Assembly (NCBI RefSeq): GCF_002886255.1
Contig: NZ_KZ614149.1
Location: 2,232,001-2,296,000 of the forward strand
Source: Alteribacillus bidgolensis
GTDB taxonomy: Bacteria; Bacillota; Bacilli; Bacillales; Marinococcaceae
Direction of reading: 5' to 3'
DNA length: 64,000 nucleotides
The notes beneath the pieces were generated by a model that was given only the letters and a program-made list of their open reading frames with translations, made no database searches and was not told where the DNA came from. This document shows positions 26,201 through 34,881 of this stretch, piece after piece. Position 1 is the first letter of the stretch; every line of letters begins with the position of its first letter. A program made the position numbers and the translations under genes.

Positions 26201-26316
26201 AATCCATCCTTTCTGTGTTTTTAACACATTTATAACTATAGCAAGTAAATTTTCTGACTACAAAATTCTATTGTTGTTATATTTTCTGACAATTAATACT
26301 GAGAAAGGATGGACTT
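26201..26316. repeat. Inverted repeat around the small-gene promoter
   Basis: AATCCATCCTTTCT (26201-26214) is repeated inverted as AGAAAGGATGGACT (26302-26315), one mismatch, 87 bp apart, with the predicted promoter between. Could be an operator pair, a long mRNA stem or the ends of a short element. Confidence 0.5.
26265..26292 (-). promoter_or_regulatory. Candidate promoter of the 48-codon gene
   Basis: Minus-strand TTGTCA (26292-26287) and TAGAAT (26270-26265) with 16 bp between; five of six matches in each box. Confidence 0.55.
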
Positions 26317-26441
26317 TAATACCTTCTTTCATTGATAAAATTTCTCTTAAATTCTCTTCATTCCTCATTAATAGAAATTGTTTTTAATAATAAAGTGATG
26401 TCAGCCCGCAGAACACTAAATTGCTTAATCTATGCAGCGAA

Positions 26442-26828
26442 TTAATGGGTCTGTTGTGATCCCTCGAGTTCTTGAATGGCCTCCTGTACCAGCGTTACGG
26501 CCTGGCTCATTACAGCACCTCCCCCAAAGGCAGCTGTCACCCCAATGATTTCTAGGATTTCTTTTTCCGTGCACCCTTGGTCTAAACATCCTTTCGTATG
26601 ATAAATAATACAATATTCATCTTGGGAAAATACACTGACACCAAGAGCAATCATTTGTTTTTCTTTCTGAGAAACGGCTCCTTTAGCAAAACATGCTTCC
26701 GTAAACGCATTATACTTGCGAGCTATGTTAGGGATTTTTTCTGTGAAATGTCCAAGCCCCTCTTTATATTCCTGAAGAGCCTGCTGAATCATCGATGATT
26801 GCTGATTATCTTGTTGTTCCTGACTCAT
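26442..26828 (-). CDS. yurZ: Carboxymuconolactone decarboxylase/AhpD-family protein YurZ
   Basis: A 128-residue all-helical AhpD-like protein. The core 'KEKQMIALGVSVFSQDEYCIIYH' is followed by 'GCTEKEILEIIGVTAAFGGGAVM'. AhpD proper has E-x-x-C-x-x-C-x-x-x-H; here only the first Cys (C-I-I-Y-H) is in place with another Cys pair further on, so peroxidase-reductase activity like AhpD is doubtful. It follows the suf operon as yurZ does in B. subtilis. Ribosome site AAGGAGGG. Confidence 0.85.
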   Translation of the reverse strand: MSQEQQDNQQSSMIQQALQEYKEGLGHFTEKIPNIARKYNAFTEACFAKGAVSQKEKQMIALGVSVFSQDEYCIIYHTKGCLDQGCTEKEILEIIGVTAAFGGGAVMSQAVTLVQEAIQELEGSQQTH

Positions 26829-26888
26829 TTGATTCCCTCCTTTTTATTACTTTTTTAGTATGCAGCAGAAAAAAACTGTCATTCAAAA

Positions 26889-26935
26889 AGAATTAGAAAA
26901 ACTCGGCTTGCCGCAAAGTCCAAATGTAAAACTGT
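26889..26935. repeat. Hairpin repeat family A, short copy
   Basis: TTAGAAAAACTCGGCTTGCC followed by GCAAAGTCCAAATG; the right arm of the outer stem is degraded. Lies between yurZ and metQ. Confidence 0.55.
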
Positions 26936-26955
26936 CCTCCTATTGTATAAAAAGA

Positions 26956-26988
26956 AAAAGCCTGAAGATATTAAGTCTCCAGGCTTGT
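26956..26988 (-). terminator. Terminator of metNPQ
   Basis: AAGCCTG/CAGGCTT hairpin with a T-rich tail on the minus strand, 7 bp after metQ. Confidence 0.8.
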
Positions 26989-26994
26989 TTACTA

Positions 26995-27933
26995 TTACTC
27001 TTCGTTATTTTCTTCATCTTCTTCCGCAGAAGTGTCCTCTTCTGCCGGAACTTCAGCACCTTCTCCTGTTGCAGGTACTACTGCACCGTCATACTCTTCT
27101 TCGATAAACTCTGTAACTTCCTTAGAATGAAGCACATCAAGGAGAGTCTCAATTTCTTCTTTATCTTCATCTTCGCTGCGGACAGCAATAATATTAACAT
27201 AAGGATTATTTTCTTCATCTTCAATAGCAATGGTATCTTCGCGAGGACTTAACCCTGCATCTAAAGCATAGTTTGAGTTAATCAGCACAGCATCTCCTTC
27301 TCCGTTTTGGTACGCTTGAGGTAATGTAGCAGCCTCTACATCATCACGGAATTGAAGATCTTTTGGATTTTCCTCAACGTCTTCAATCGTGGCATTAATA
27401 CCTGCACCTTCTTTAAGGGTAATAAGTCCTTCGTCTTCTAGCATCATAAGAATTCTGCCGTGGTCTGCGACCGAACTGCTCATGATTATTTCTGCTCCTT
27501 CAGGAAGATCATCGAGGCTGTCATACTCTTGAGAATAAACACCAATCGGTTCGATATGAACCCCGCCTGCATTTACAAAATCGTAATCATTTTCTTCTAC
27601 TTGACCCTCAAAATAAGGTATATGCTGGAAATAGTTAGCATCTAATTCTCCCTCAGCGAGCGCTTGATTCGGTACGATGTAATCGTTAAATGTTTCGATT
27701 TCTAGATCTATACCTTCTTCGGCTAGCTTGTCCGATGCGAACTCTAAAATTTCTGCATGAGGTACATTTGAAGCTCCAACAACTAATTCAGCATTTTCTT
27801 CTTCTGGTGCTGCTTCTTCCTCATTGTTTCCAGTATCACCTGATTCTTGTTCTTCTGAATCTTCCCCGGCGCCGCATGCAGCAAGCAGCAAAATCAGGAT
27901 AAGTGCAGCTAATAATTGCAGCCAATGTTTCAT
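26995..27933 (-). CDS. metQ: Methionine ABC transporter substrate-binding lipoprotein MetQ
   Basis: NlpA/MetQ-family lipoprotein of 312 residues. Signal peptide with lipobox L-A-A-C (Cys20), a highly acidic Glu/Asp/Asn linker, then the binding domain with 'VVGASNVPHAEILEFA', 'NYFQHIPYFEGQ' and 'GVHIEPIGVYSQEYDSLDDLPEGA'. The C-terminus adds another acidic tail. These acidic extensions suit an extracellular protein in brine. The ATG at 27933 is chosen because the one at 27939 overlaps the AAAGGAGGAA site. Third gene of the S-box-controlled metNPQ operon. Confidence 0.95.
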   Translation of the reverse strand: MKHWLQLLAALILILLLAACGAGEDSEEQESGDTGNNEEEAAPEEENAELVVGASNVPHAEILEFASDKLAEEGIDLEIETFNDYIVPNQALAEGELDANYFQHIPYFEGQVEENDYDFVNAGGVHIEPIGVYSQEYDSLDDLPEGAEIIMSSSVADHGRILMMLEDEGLITLKEGAGINATIEDVEENPKDLQFRDDVEAATLPQAYQNGEGDAVLINSNYALDAGLSPREDTIAIEDEENNPYVNIIAVRSEDEDKEEIETLLDVLHSKEVTEFIEEEYDGAVVPATGEGAEVPAEEDTSAEEDEENNEE

Positions 27934-27952
27934 TGACATTTCCTCCTTTAAT

Positions 27953-28633
27953 TTAACGTTTATCTAATTTATAGGTAATCCAGTCGCCAATCCATTGCAA
28001 AATAAATACAATGATAAGAATGGCGATGGTTGCCATAAAAGTTACATCCGGATTACTTCGTTGATATCCTTCTCTAAAAGCCAGGTCTCCAAGACCGCCT
28101 GCACCGATCACCCCAGCCATTGCAGTGTAGCTTACTAACGCAATGGAGGTTACTGTTATTCCAGAAATTAAGGCAGGCATTGATTCAGGAAGCAGGACTT
28201 TAAAAATAATATGCCATTGATTTGCTCCCATCGATTGAGCTGCTTCAATTACTCCCTTGTCTACTTCACGCAGCCCAATTTCAACCATGCGAGCATAAAA
28301 AGGAGCTGCTCCTATAACTAAAGCCGGCAGCGCCGCACTTGGCCCAAGCATTGTTCCAACAATAAAAGTAGTAAAAGGAACCAGTAAAATAATCAGTATA
28401 ATAAATGGAATAGAACGAAATATATTGACAAGCGCAGCAGCTATTGCATGGATCGTTTTATTCTGCCATAGGTTCCCTTTATCCGTAAGGTAGAGAATTA
28501 AACCTAAAAATATACCAATTATAAATGTAGCGGCTACAGCAAGAGCACTCATATAAGCAGTTTCTAATGTAGCTTCCCACATATTTTCCCAATTAACATT
28601 AGGAAGCAGCTCTTCCTGGAGGTTATTTATCAT
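27953..28633 (-). CDS. metP: Methionine ABC transporter permease MetP
   Basis: 226-residue permease with five to six membrane helices and the inner-membrane EAA-type loop 'EAAQSMGANQWHIIFKVLLPESMP', which docks on MetN. 'YTAMAGVIGAGGLGDLAFREGYQR' near the C-terminus is typical of methionine permeases. Its start overlaps metN by 11 nt, with GGAGGTG upstream. Confidence 0.96.
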   Translation of the reverse strand: MINNLQEELLPNVNWENMWEATLETAYMSALAVAATFIIGIFLGLILYLTDKGNLWQNKTIHAIAAALVNIFRSIPFIILIILLVPFTTFIVGTMLGPSAALPALVIGAAPFYARMVEIGLREVDKGVIEAAQSMGANQWHIIFKVLLPESMPALISGITVTSIALVSYTAMAGVIGAGGLGDLAFREGYQRSNPDVTFMATIAILIIVFILQWIGDWITYKLDKR

Positions 28634-29651
28634 GGTTCAGCACCTCCGCTTCTATACGATGGTCTTCTAAAAACAATAGAGCTTTATCAAGGTTCTTCTT
28701 TTCTCCTTGCAGCTGCACAAATAAGGTTCCGTAACTGCCATCTCTCGTTTTAGAAACTTTCCCCTGCAATATATTCACGCTGACACCGCACGTTTGGATC
28801 AGTTCTGTCATGACGGGCTGCTCTGCATCTTCACCAAGAAACATTAATTTGACTACAGGCCCTATATTTCTATCTTCTAGTAATCCTTCAATTGCTTCCA
28901 TCGTTTCTTCCGGCTCCGTCACTTGTTTGACAAACTCTTTGGTCATGTCTTGCTTCGGGTGGCGGAAAACATCAAGCACCATCCCTTGTTCAACTACTTT
29001 TCCGCCATCCATCACTGCTACGCGATGACAAATTTTACGAATGACATGCATTTCATGTGTAATAAGTACTATTGTAAGTCCTAGTTTTTTATTTATATCC
29101 GTTAAAAGATCAAGAATGGAATCTGTCGTTTTTGGATCAAGAGCTGAGGTCGCTTCATCGCACAACAAAACTTTAGGGTTGTTTGCAAGCGCTCTTGCAA
29201 TGCCTACCCGTTGTTTTTGACCTCCGCTTAACTGAGAAGGATAAGCATCTCCACGCCCATGGAGTCCTACTAGTTCTATAAGTTCCTGTACTCTTTCTAT
29301 TCTTTTTTTCTTTGGGACGCCTGCTATTTCCAAAGGAAAAGCTATATTTTCCTCTACCGTCCTGGACCAAAGCAGATTAAAATGCTGAAATATCATACTG
29401 ATTTCTTGTCTTGCTTCTCTTAAAGAGCGTCCGGAAAGCTTTGACATGTTCCAATCAGCCACCGAAACCTGCCCTTGGCTTGGCCGCTCTAGCATATTTA
29501 ACATGCGGATCAAGGTACTTTTTCCAGCACCGCTGTATCCAATAACCCCAAAGATCTCGCCTTTATTTATCGATAAATTTACGTCATCGACAGCTGTTAT
29601 GTTTCCGCTTTTTGCTTGAAACACTTTCGATAAACGATTTAAAGTTATCAT
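28623..29651 (-). CDS. metN: Methionine ABC transporter ATPase MetN
   Basis: 342-residue ATPase: Walker A 'GYSGAGKST', signature 'LSGGQKQRVGIARAL', Walker B 'VLLCDEATSALDP', switch 'LITHEM'. The C-terminal NIL domain (about residues 265-340) binds methionine and inhibits transport when cytosolic methionine is high. First gene of the operon; read-through of the upstream S-box terminator is required for expression. Confidence 0.96.
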   Translation of the reverse strand: MITLNRLSKVFQAKSGNITAVDDVNLSINKGEIFGVIGYSGAGKSTLIRMLNMLERPSQGQVSVADWNMSKLSGRSLREARQEISMIFQHFNLLWSRTVEENIAFPLEIAGVPKKKRIERVQELIELVGLHGRGDAYPSQLSGGQKQRVGIARALANNPKVLLCDEATSALDPKTTDSILDLLTDINKKLGLTIVLITHEMHVIRKICHRVAVMDGGKVVEQGMVLDVFRHPKQDMTKEFVKQVTEPEETMEAIEGLLEDRNIGPVVKLMFLGEDAEQPVMTELIQTCGVSVNILQGKVSKTRDGSYGTLFVQLQGEKKNLDKALLFLEDHRIEAEVLNHDK

Positions 29652-29871
29652 GCTGTTATCCCTCGTTCCTTTAATTCCGACTAAACTTATCAGAAAACTT
29701 CATAAAACGCCCTAGAAAAATCCGCCTTGTCAGCACGGATAGACAACCTTTTATTATTCTCATTAAAACTTTACAGGTCCTTACAAAGCTCGTCAACTGC
29801 TGTGCTATTGGTAAAAACTGCACATTGGTCAGTGATATTTTGTTTTTTCCCTTTTTTCATTGAGCGGAAAC

Positions 29872-29901
29872 AAAAAACCTTTCTGCCGATGCACAGAAAG
29901 G
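29872..29901 (-). terminator. S-box riboswitch terminator
   Basis: CCTTTCTGTGC pairs with GCAGAAAGG and is followed by six T on the minus strand, 23 bp downstream of the aptamer: the expression platform. The 220 bp from here to metN hold no gene. Confidence 0.9.
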
Positions 29902-29923
29902 TGTATATAAGTAATCATCCTTC

Positions 29924-30045
29924 CTCTCATCACTCAAAGCATATTACACTTTGCAGGATTTGGCACCGTTTTCCATTGTTTAATAAAATACATGGATGGT
30001 TGCCGGGTTTCAAAGGGCCAGTCCCTCCACCTCTCATGATAAGAG
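29924..30045 (-). ncRNA. SAM-I (S-box) riboswitch controlling metNPQ
   Basis: On the minus strand the aptamer shows all the S-box landmarks. P1 strands CTCTTATC and GATGAGAG close it. 'AGAGGTGGAGGGACTGGCCC' is followed by 'TGAAACCCGGCAACC' (kink-turn and SAM-binding core), and 'GGTGCCAAATCCTGCA' forms the P3/P4 side. S-adenosylmethionine binding is expected to favour the terminator, shutting off methionine uptake when SAM is plentiful. Position directly upstream of metN fits. Confidence 0.97.
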
Positions 30046-30111
30046 ATTTATTGTATTGTCAGCCAAATGGAATAATAGCATGTGGGACAGGAAGTGTCAA
30101 TTATTAACTTT

Positions 30112-30192
30112 GGATTTGAAAAATTTGGCTCACCGCCAAGTCCTATAGCGGAAGACGTAGTATATACTTATACTTTGATCCTTTTTAACAAA
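30112..30192. repeat. Hairpin repeat family A
   Basis: GGATTTGAAAAATTTGGCTC, then CACCGCCAAGTCCTATAGCGG, then ACTTATACTTTGATCC. The inner CCGC/GCGG hairpin and the conserved tail are clear; the outer stem has drifted (TTTGGCT for CTCGGCTT). Confidence 0.6.
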
Positions 30193-30232
30193 GTTAAGGC
30201 ATTCCTAAGTACTAAAGAGTATCAAAATGAAG

Positions 30233-30459
30233 GGGGCTGTCCCATAAGTCTGTTCGGCGAAATTTTTTAATTAACTTCAGCTGAAATACACGTAGACTCC
30301 CTCCGGAAAAGCAAAGATAAAGGAACTTCTACTAAAACCGCACACGTCCTGTGTGCAACGTAGAAGCCACCACTTCCTGTGGAAGTAAGATCCCGCACTT
30401 GTGCCCTAAGGGTGAAAGCGAAGTGTATTTCAGCTGAAAAAACCTTTTGGGACAGCCCC
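30233..30459. mobile_element. MITE-like element with nested inverted repeats
   Basis: Ends GGGGCTGTCCCATAAG and CTTTTGGGACAGCCCC form imperfect terminal inverted repeats of the kind seen on IS1182/IS4-like elements in Firmicutes. Just inside, TTCAGCTGAAATACAC (30276-30291) is perfectly inverted at 30423-30438. A further GCACAC...GTGTGC palindrome lies inside. 227 bp, no coding capacity, so non-autonomous; no related transposase is in the window. Confidence 0.7.
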
Positions 30460-30521
30460 GTTTAACATATTAATAGCATGTAAAATCAGTAATAACATAA
30501 CATCAATCCACTACGTTTCAC

Positions 30522-32345
30522 TCAACCAGCATCAAGTACATTAAACTGAGCACGAACAAGCCGGTAATATTCCCCGCCTTGCTTCATTAATTCATGGTGG
30601 CTGCCTTGTTCCATAATCCGTCCGTGATCTAATACAACAATCTCATCAGCTTCTCTAATCGTAGATAATCGATGGGCAATCATAATTGCTGTCCGCCCTT
30701 CTAACAGCTTTTTCAAAGCCGATTGAATGATCTGCTCAGTTTCTGTATCTATAGATGCGGTCGCTTCATCTAAGATTAATATACGAGGATCAGCCAGCAG
30801 AGCTCTTGCAAATGAAATAAGCTGCCTCTCCCCAACCGATAAAACATTTCCGCGTTCTTCCACTTCTGTTTCATATCCATTCTTCAATGCCCGTATAAAC
30901 CCGTCCGCTCCTACATGGTAAGCTGCTTTTTTTACTTCTTCATCAATTGCATTCGGGTGCCCGAAACGTATATTTTCCATAATCGTTCCTGAAAAAATAA
31001 ACGTATCTTGCAGCACCATGCTTACTTGGGAACGCAAGCTGTCGAGCGTCACGTTACGCAAATCATCACCATCGACTAATACCCTGCCTTTTGTTGGATC
31101 ATAAAAACGACTGATCAAATTAACAATGGTTGTTTTTCCAGACCCTGTATGGCCTACAAGCGCAAAGGTCTGCCCCGGCTTCATATGCAGATCTATTTTG
31201 TGAAGAGCAGTACGTTTTTCATCGTAGCTAAATGCCACACTCTCTAATCGAATATCTCCTTTTATTGCTTTTAACTCTTTAGCATTAGGTTTTTCAGGTA
31301 CGGAAGGTTTTTCATCCATATATTCAAAGATCCGCTCTGAAGAAGCCATCGCCATTAACAACTGATTATAAATCTGGCCTAGACGAGAAATCGGTTCCCA
31401 AAACATGCCTAAAAATGTAGCGAATGCTACAAACTCTCCTATTGTGATGGACTCGGCATTTATAAGATAAATACCATACCATATGAGAATAGCAGTCCCC
31501 GCGGCATTGGATAATTCAACGAGCGGGCGAAACATCGCACTCTTTCGCGTCGCCTGCTCCCATGCTTCATAGTTATCCGTATTCAAATCAGTAAAGTAAT
31601 CCATATTTTCTTTTTCCTGCGTGTAAGACTGTGTTACTCTAATTCCTTGAATGCTTTCGTTTAAATGAGAATTTAACGTGGATTGTTTAAGCCTTACTGT
31701 CTGCCAAGACCGTCTTATTTTGCGGCGTAAGTTAGTAGAAATGTAAAACATGATAGGAAGTACAATCATAATCGCAATTGTTAATTCAGGGCTTAGTACA
31801 AATAAGATAGAAATAATACCGACAAGCATAACGATATCCATTAATAAGTTAATCACACCGTTTGTAAACAGCTCTTGCAGCGAATTGATATCGTTTGTCA
31901 CTCTTACGAGAATAGACCCTGCCGACCTTTGATCAAAAAAACGGTGGGAGAGCTTTTGCAAATGATTAAACAAATCCCTCCGCAAGTCATAAATGACATA
32001 CTGTCCCATTTGATTAATCCATTTGATACGAAACGTATTAGCTACCCAGGCTAAAGCATACATAGAAGCGATAAATATAGTAATGCCCATTAGCAAATTC
32101 CAGTCTCCAGGCTGAATCGCTTCATCGATCGTATACCCGATGAGTACAGGAGCAGCGAGCCTTACTGAAGTTGCAGCCAGCATAGCAATCACGGCCATTG
32201 GCAGCAGTTTTTTTGAGTAAGGCTTCATATAATGAAGCAGACGTCGGATTTGCTCCCAGTTAAATGCCTTATCAATGATTTGGTCCTGTGAATAGCGAAA
32301 CCGCCCTTTATCTGCCCGATTAGGAACCGCATTCTTATTTTTCAT
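30522..32345 (-). CDS. ABC exporter half-transporter, active-site subunit (YfiC-like)
   Basis: 607-residue type IV ABC exporter: six transmembrane helices (about 45-320) and an ATPase domain. Walker A is 'GHTGSGKTT' and Walker B 'ILILDEATASID' keeps the catalytic Glu, but the signature reads 'LSVGERQ' instead of LSGGQ. Together with the next gene this is the hallmark of a heterodimeric multidrug-type exporter with one degenerate site. Starts 15 bp after its partner's stop with AGGAGG; gene order matches yfiB-yfiC in B. subtilis. Substrate not readable. Confidence 0.9.
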   Translation of the reverse strand: MKNKNAVPNRADKGRFRYSQDQIIDKAFNWEQIRRLLHYMKPYSKKLLPMAVIAMLAATSVRLAAPVLIGYTIDEAIQPGDWNLLMGITIFIASMYALAWVANTFRIKWINQMGQYVIYDLRRDLFNHLQKLSHRFFDQRSAGSILVRVTNDINSLQELFTNGVINLLMDIVMLVGIISILFVLSPELTIAIMIVLPIMFYISTNLRRKIRRSWQTVRLKQSTLNSHLNESIQGIRVTQSYTQEKENMDYFTDLNTDNYEAWEQATRKSAMFRPLVELSNAAGTAILIWYGIYLINAESITIGEFVAFATFLGMFWEPISRLGQIYNQLLMAMASSERIFEYMDEKPSVPEKPNAKELKAIKGDIRLESVAFSYDEKRTALHKIDLHMKPGQTFALVGHTGSGKTTIVNLISRFYDPTKGRVLVDGDDLRNVTLDSLRSQVSMVLQDTFIFSGTIMENIRFGHPNAIDEEVKKAAYHVGADGFIRALKNGYETEVEERGNVLSVGERQLISFARALLADPRILILDEATASIDTETEQIIQSALKKLLEGRTAIMIAHRLSTIREADEIVVLDHGRIMEQGSHHELMKQGGEYYRLVRAQFNVLDAG

Positions 32346-32360
32346 ACTTTTCCTCCTGTT

Positions 32361-34112
32361 TTAAACCTGCTGCTGCATGACTGTCTCCTTATCTTGAAAC
32401 TGAATGTCATAAATGGTTTTATAAATACCTTCTTTTTCTAACAGCTCTTCATGTCTTCCTCTTTCTGCAATTTTTCCATTTTCAAGTACTAAAATTTGAT
32501 CGGCGTGCTTCAAGGACGAAATCCTATGTGCGATAATAAACGTCGTTTTTTCTTTCATCACTTCCTGGAATGCCGCTTGAATTCGATGTTCCGTTTCCAT
32601 ATCAACAGCACTTGTAGCATCATCAAGTACTAAAATGGCGGGATTAATTAATATAGCTCTGGCAATAGATATTCTTTGTTTCTGTCCTCCTGAAAGGCCC
32701 ACCCCTCTTTCTCCTAATACCGTTTCGTACCCATCTTGAAGCTCCATAATAAACTCATGAGCATGGGCGCGTTTTGCTGCATCAATCACCTCTTCTAAGG
32801 AGGCGTCAGGTCTTCCATACGCGATATTGTCGTGGATGGTCGATGAAAATATAAAAGATTCCTGCAGCACAAATCCAACATGAGCTCGCAAATCTTCAAG
32901 CTTGTATTGATTTATTGCTCTACCATCAATTAATACCTCTCCCTCGTCCGGTTCATAAAACCTTGATATTAACTGAGTAATGGTTGTTTTCCCAGCCCCT
33001 GTCGCTCCAATCAAACCAATCGTTTCACCTGGAGCTGCATGAAAAGTAATATCCTCAAGCGCTTTTTGTGTTTCTCCAGAATAAGTGTGAGTAACGTGAT
33101 TAAATACTATCTCTCCATAAAGGCAATCCACTGGTTCAGAAAAGGCTGTATTCGTAATATCTTCCTTTTCCTCTAAAACTTCTACTATCCTTTCTCCAGA
33201 AGCTTTCGATTGAGAGAAAGTATTAATGATAAACCCAAGATTTATAAGAGGACCGATAATATACCAAATCAAGCTAAAGGACGCAGCCAGCTGACCAAGC
33301 TGAAGCTGTCCCTGTATAACAAGATAGCCGCCAAATCCTAATAAAACCACAACGCACACGTTACCGATAAGCTCCATAAACGGAAAAAATTTTGCCCATA
33401 TCGTAGATGTATATAACGATTTATTTTTATAGTCGGCATTTCTTCCATCAAACCGTCCCATTTCAAAATCTTCTCTTGAGAGGGATTTTACCGTGCTCAT
33501 GCCGCTGACATTTTCCTGCACCTTCGTGGTAAGAGACGCAAATGATAACCGAATGTTTTTAAAGGCTGGATGGACTTTTTTGTCAAAACGATACACAGCT
33601 ACGGCTAAAAACGGCATTGCTGCCAACGATACTAACGCAAGCGGCACACTATAATACATCATGACCGCAAAACTGACCGTCACCAAGAGAACAAGATTTA
33701 AAAGTTGAGCGCATCCAAAAGAAAGAAAAAAGCGAAAACCTTCTACATCTGCGGTAAGCCGTGACATTAAATCACCGGTTTTAGCATTATCATAAAATCG
33801 GAAAGGTAAATATTGAAGTTTCTTATATAATCGACTGCGCAATCGATAGACAGCCCTTATCCCAAATAAATCTCCATAATACTGATGAATATAAGTGGCA
33901 GCTGCTTTTAACACAGTAATAACGACAAAACCTCCTGCTAAGTATGGAAGCAGCCCCCAATTTGCAGATAATACTACTTCATCAATCGCAAATTGAAGCA
34001 CGATTGGGTAAGCCATCGTTAAAATTGTCATAATAATTAAAAAAAAGATTGACCAAATAAATAATCTTTTATCAGGCCAATAAAATTCTTTTAAACTCTT
34101 AAACGTATTCAA
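32361..34112 (-). CDS. ABC exporter half-transporter, degenerate-site subunit (YfiB-like)
   Basis: 583-residue ABC exporter half: six membrane helices, then an ATPase with Walker A 'GATGAGKTT', canonical signature 'LSGGQKQRI' and Walker B 'ILVLDDATSAVD', where Asp replaces the catalytic Glu. Paired with the 607-aa subunit, the consensus site is formed by the partner's Walker motifs and this subunit's LSGGQ, and the degenerate site by the reverse. TTG start supported by GGGAGGG 7 nt upstream. Confidence 0.9.
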   Translation of the reverse strand: MNTFKSLKEFYWPDKRLFIWSIFFLIIMTILTMAYPIVLQFAIDEVVLSANWGLLPYLAGGFVVITVLKAAATYIHQYYGDLFGIRAVYRLRSRLYKKLQYLPFRFYDNAKTGDLMSRLTADVEGFRFFLSFGCAQLLNLVLLVTVSFAVMMYYSVPLALVSLAAMPFLAVAVYRFDKKVHPAFKNIRLSFASLTTKVQENVSGMSTVKSLSREDFEMGRFDGRNADYKNKSLYTSTIWAKFFPFMELIGNVCVVVLLGFGGYLVIQGQLQLGQLAASFSLIWYIIGPLINLGFIINTFSQSKASGERIVEVLEEKEDITNTAFSEPVDCLYGEIVFNHVTHTYSGETQKALEDITFHAAPGETIGLIGATGAGKTTITQLISRFYEPDEGEVLIDGRAINQYKLEDLRAHVGFVLQESFIFSSTIHDNIAYGRPDASLEEVIDAAKRAHAHEFIMELQDGYETVLGERGVGLSGGQKQRISIARAILINPAILVLDDATSAVDMETEHRIQAAFQEVMKEKTTFIIAHRISSLKHADQILVLENGKIAERGRHEELLEKEGIYKTIYDIQFQDKETVMQQQV

Positions 34113-34175
34113 ACGGAACCCTCCCTTACAAATAATTAGTTGATATAATGCAGCAGGCCCCCTTTGAGTGAGTAA

Positions 34176-34376
34176 GATTACTATAGGTTACAAGCGGCTT
34201 ACCTGGATAAAAGGGCTGCTAAATATTGGAAAAAAGAGATACAGGAAGGCAGTCACACGAGAATGCTCATTTTGCTAAACATTCAAAAAATTGTAATGTT
34301 AGATAGAGGAATAACGCTAAATCATTTCGCTGATAGGCTTGCTCATTTGCTGGCTCGGGATTCCAGGAACTCTTGA
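34176..34376 (+). other. 66-codon open frame of uncertain status
   Basis: A stop-free frame upstream of repeat B, containing 'AAKYWKKEIQEG' and 'MLILLNIQKIVMLDRG', opens after a stop and has its first ATG only at codon 30 without a clear ribosome site. Composition is protein-like; could be a 3' gene remnant. Nothing else is recognised in 34113-34439. Confidence 0.2.
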
Positions 34377-34439
34377 ATTTATTTCGTTTTCCTAAGTATA
34401 ATATAATTCAAAAATGAAAAAAAGAAGTCCTTTTTATGT

Positions 34440-34724
34440 GAATGAATTTCATCATTTATTTCTATATCATTATAAACGAACATTATATAACATTCCCTCG
34501 TTATCGTTCGATTTTAGCTTCAGGCGGACGCTTTCACCCTCGGGCAAAGCGCGACATCTCCTCCAACTCACTTTGTTCGTTCTCGATAGTGTCTTCTTTG
34601 CCGCTTGCTTGGCTTCAGCCTCCTTGGCAGCAAGCTGCCTGCGGGGTCTTTATCCCGCAAGAGTTGCTGCCTTCCGCTACAATCGATATAATGTTCGTTT
34701 TTGATAATCAAAATAGCACTTATG
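34440..34724 (+). mobile_element. Repeat B, copy 1 (MITE-like, 15-bp terminal inverted repeats)
   Basis: A ~285-bp element, second copy inverted at 42408-42697. AAACGAACATTATAT (34474-34488) is perfectly inverted at 34686-34700. The core carries 'GGCGGACGCTTTCACCCTCG' and 'CCTTCCGCTACAATCGATAT', like palindromic intergenic repeats I recall from other Bacillaceae. Homology between copies extends 24-34 bp beyond the inverted repeats on both sides. Frames inside it (e.g. 34414-34704) are not genes. Confidence 0.75.
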
Positions 34725-34755
34725 ATATTGATTCATGTATATGCGTAATACTAAA

Positions 34756-34815
34756 GATTTAGAAAAACTCGGTTTTTCGCCGTGTCCTTATGGCGTGAAC
34801 CGAGTTTCCCTTATA
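34756..34815. repeat. Hairpin repeat family A, well-paired copy
   Basis: AAACTCGGTT (34765-34774) pairs with AACCGAGTTT (34798-34807) around an inner CGCC...GGCG hairpin; the start TTTAGAAAAACTCGG and middle GTCCTTATGGCG match the family consensus. Confidence 0.7.
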
Positions 34816-34845
34816 TGTTTACCTATTTTTCTAACAGTGCCAAAA

Positions 34846-34870
34846 AGAACCCGCTTCAAGGGCGGGTTCT
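34846..34870 (-). terminator. Terminator of gcvH
   Basis: AGAACCCGC/GCGGGTTCT hairpin followed by TTTTTGG on the minus strand, 12 bp beyond gcvH. Confidence 0.88.
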
Positions 34871-34881
34871 ATGTAAGTAAA

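Noticed and set aside
34414..34762. Plus-strand frames around 34.4-34.8 kb
   Set aside because: They lie within repeat B, and its second copy at 42.4-42.7 kb gives unrelated lengths; no ribosome site.
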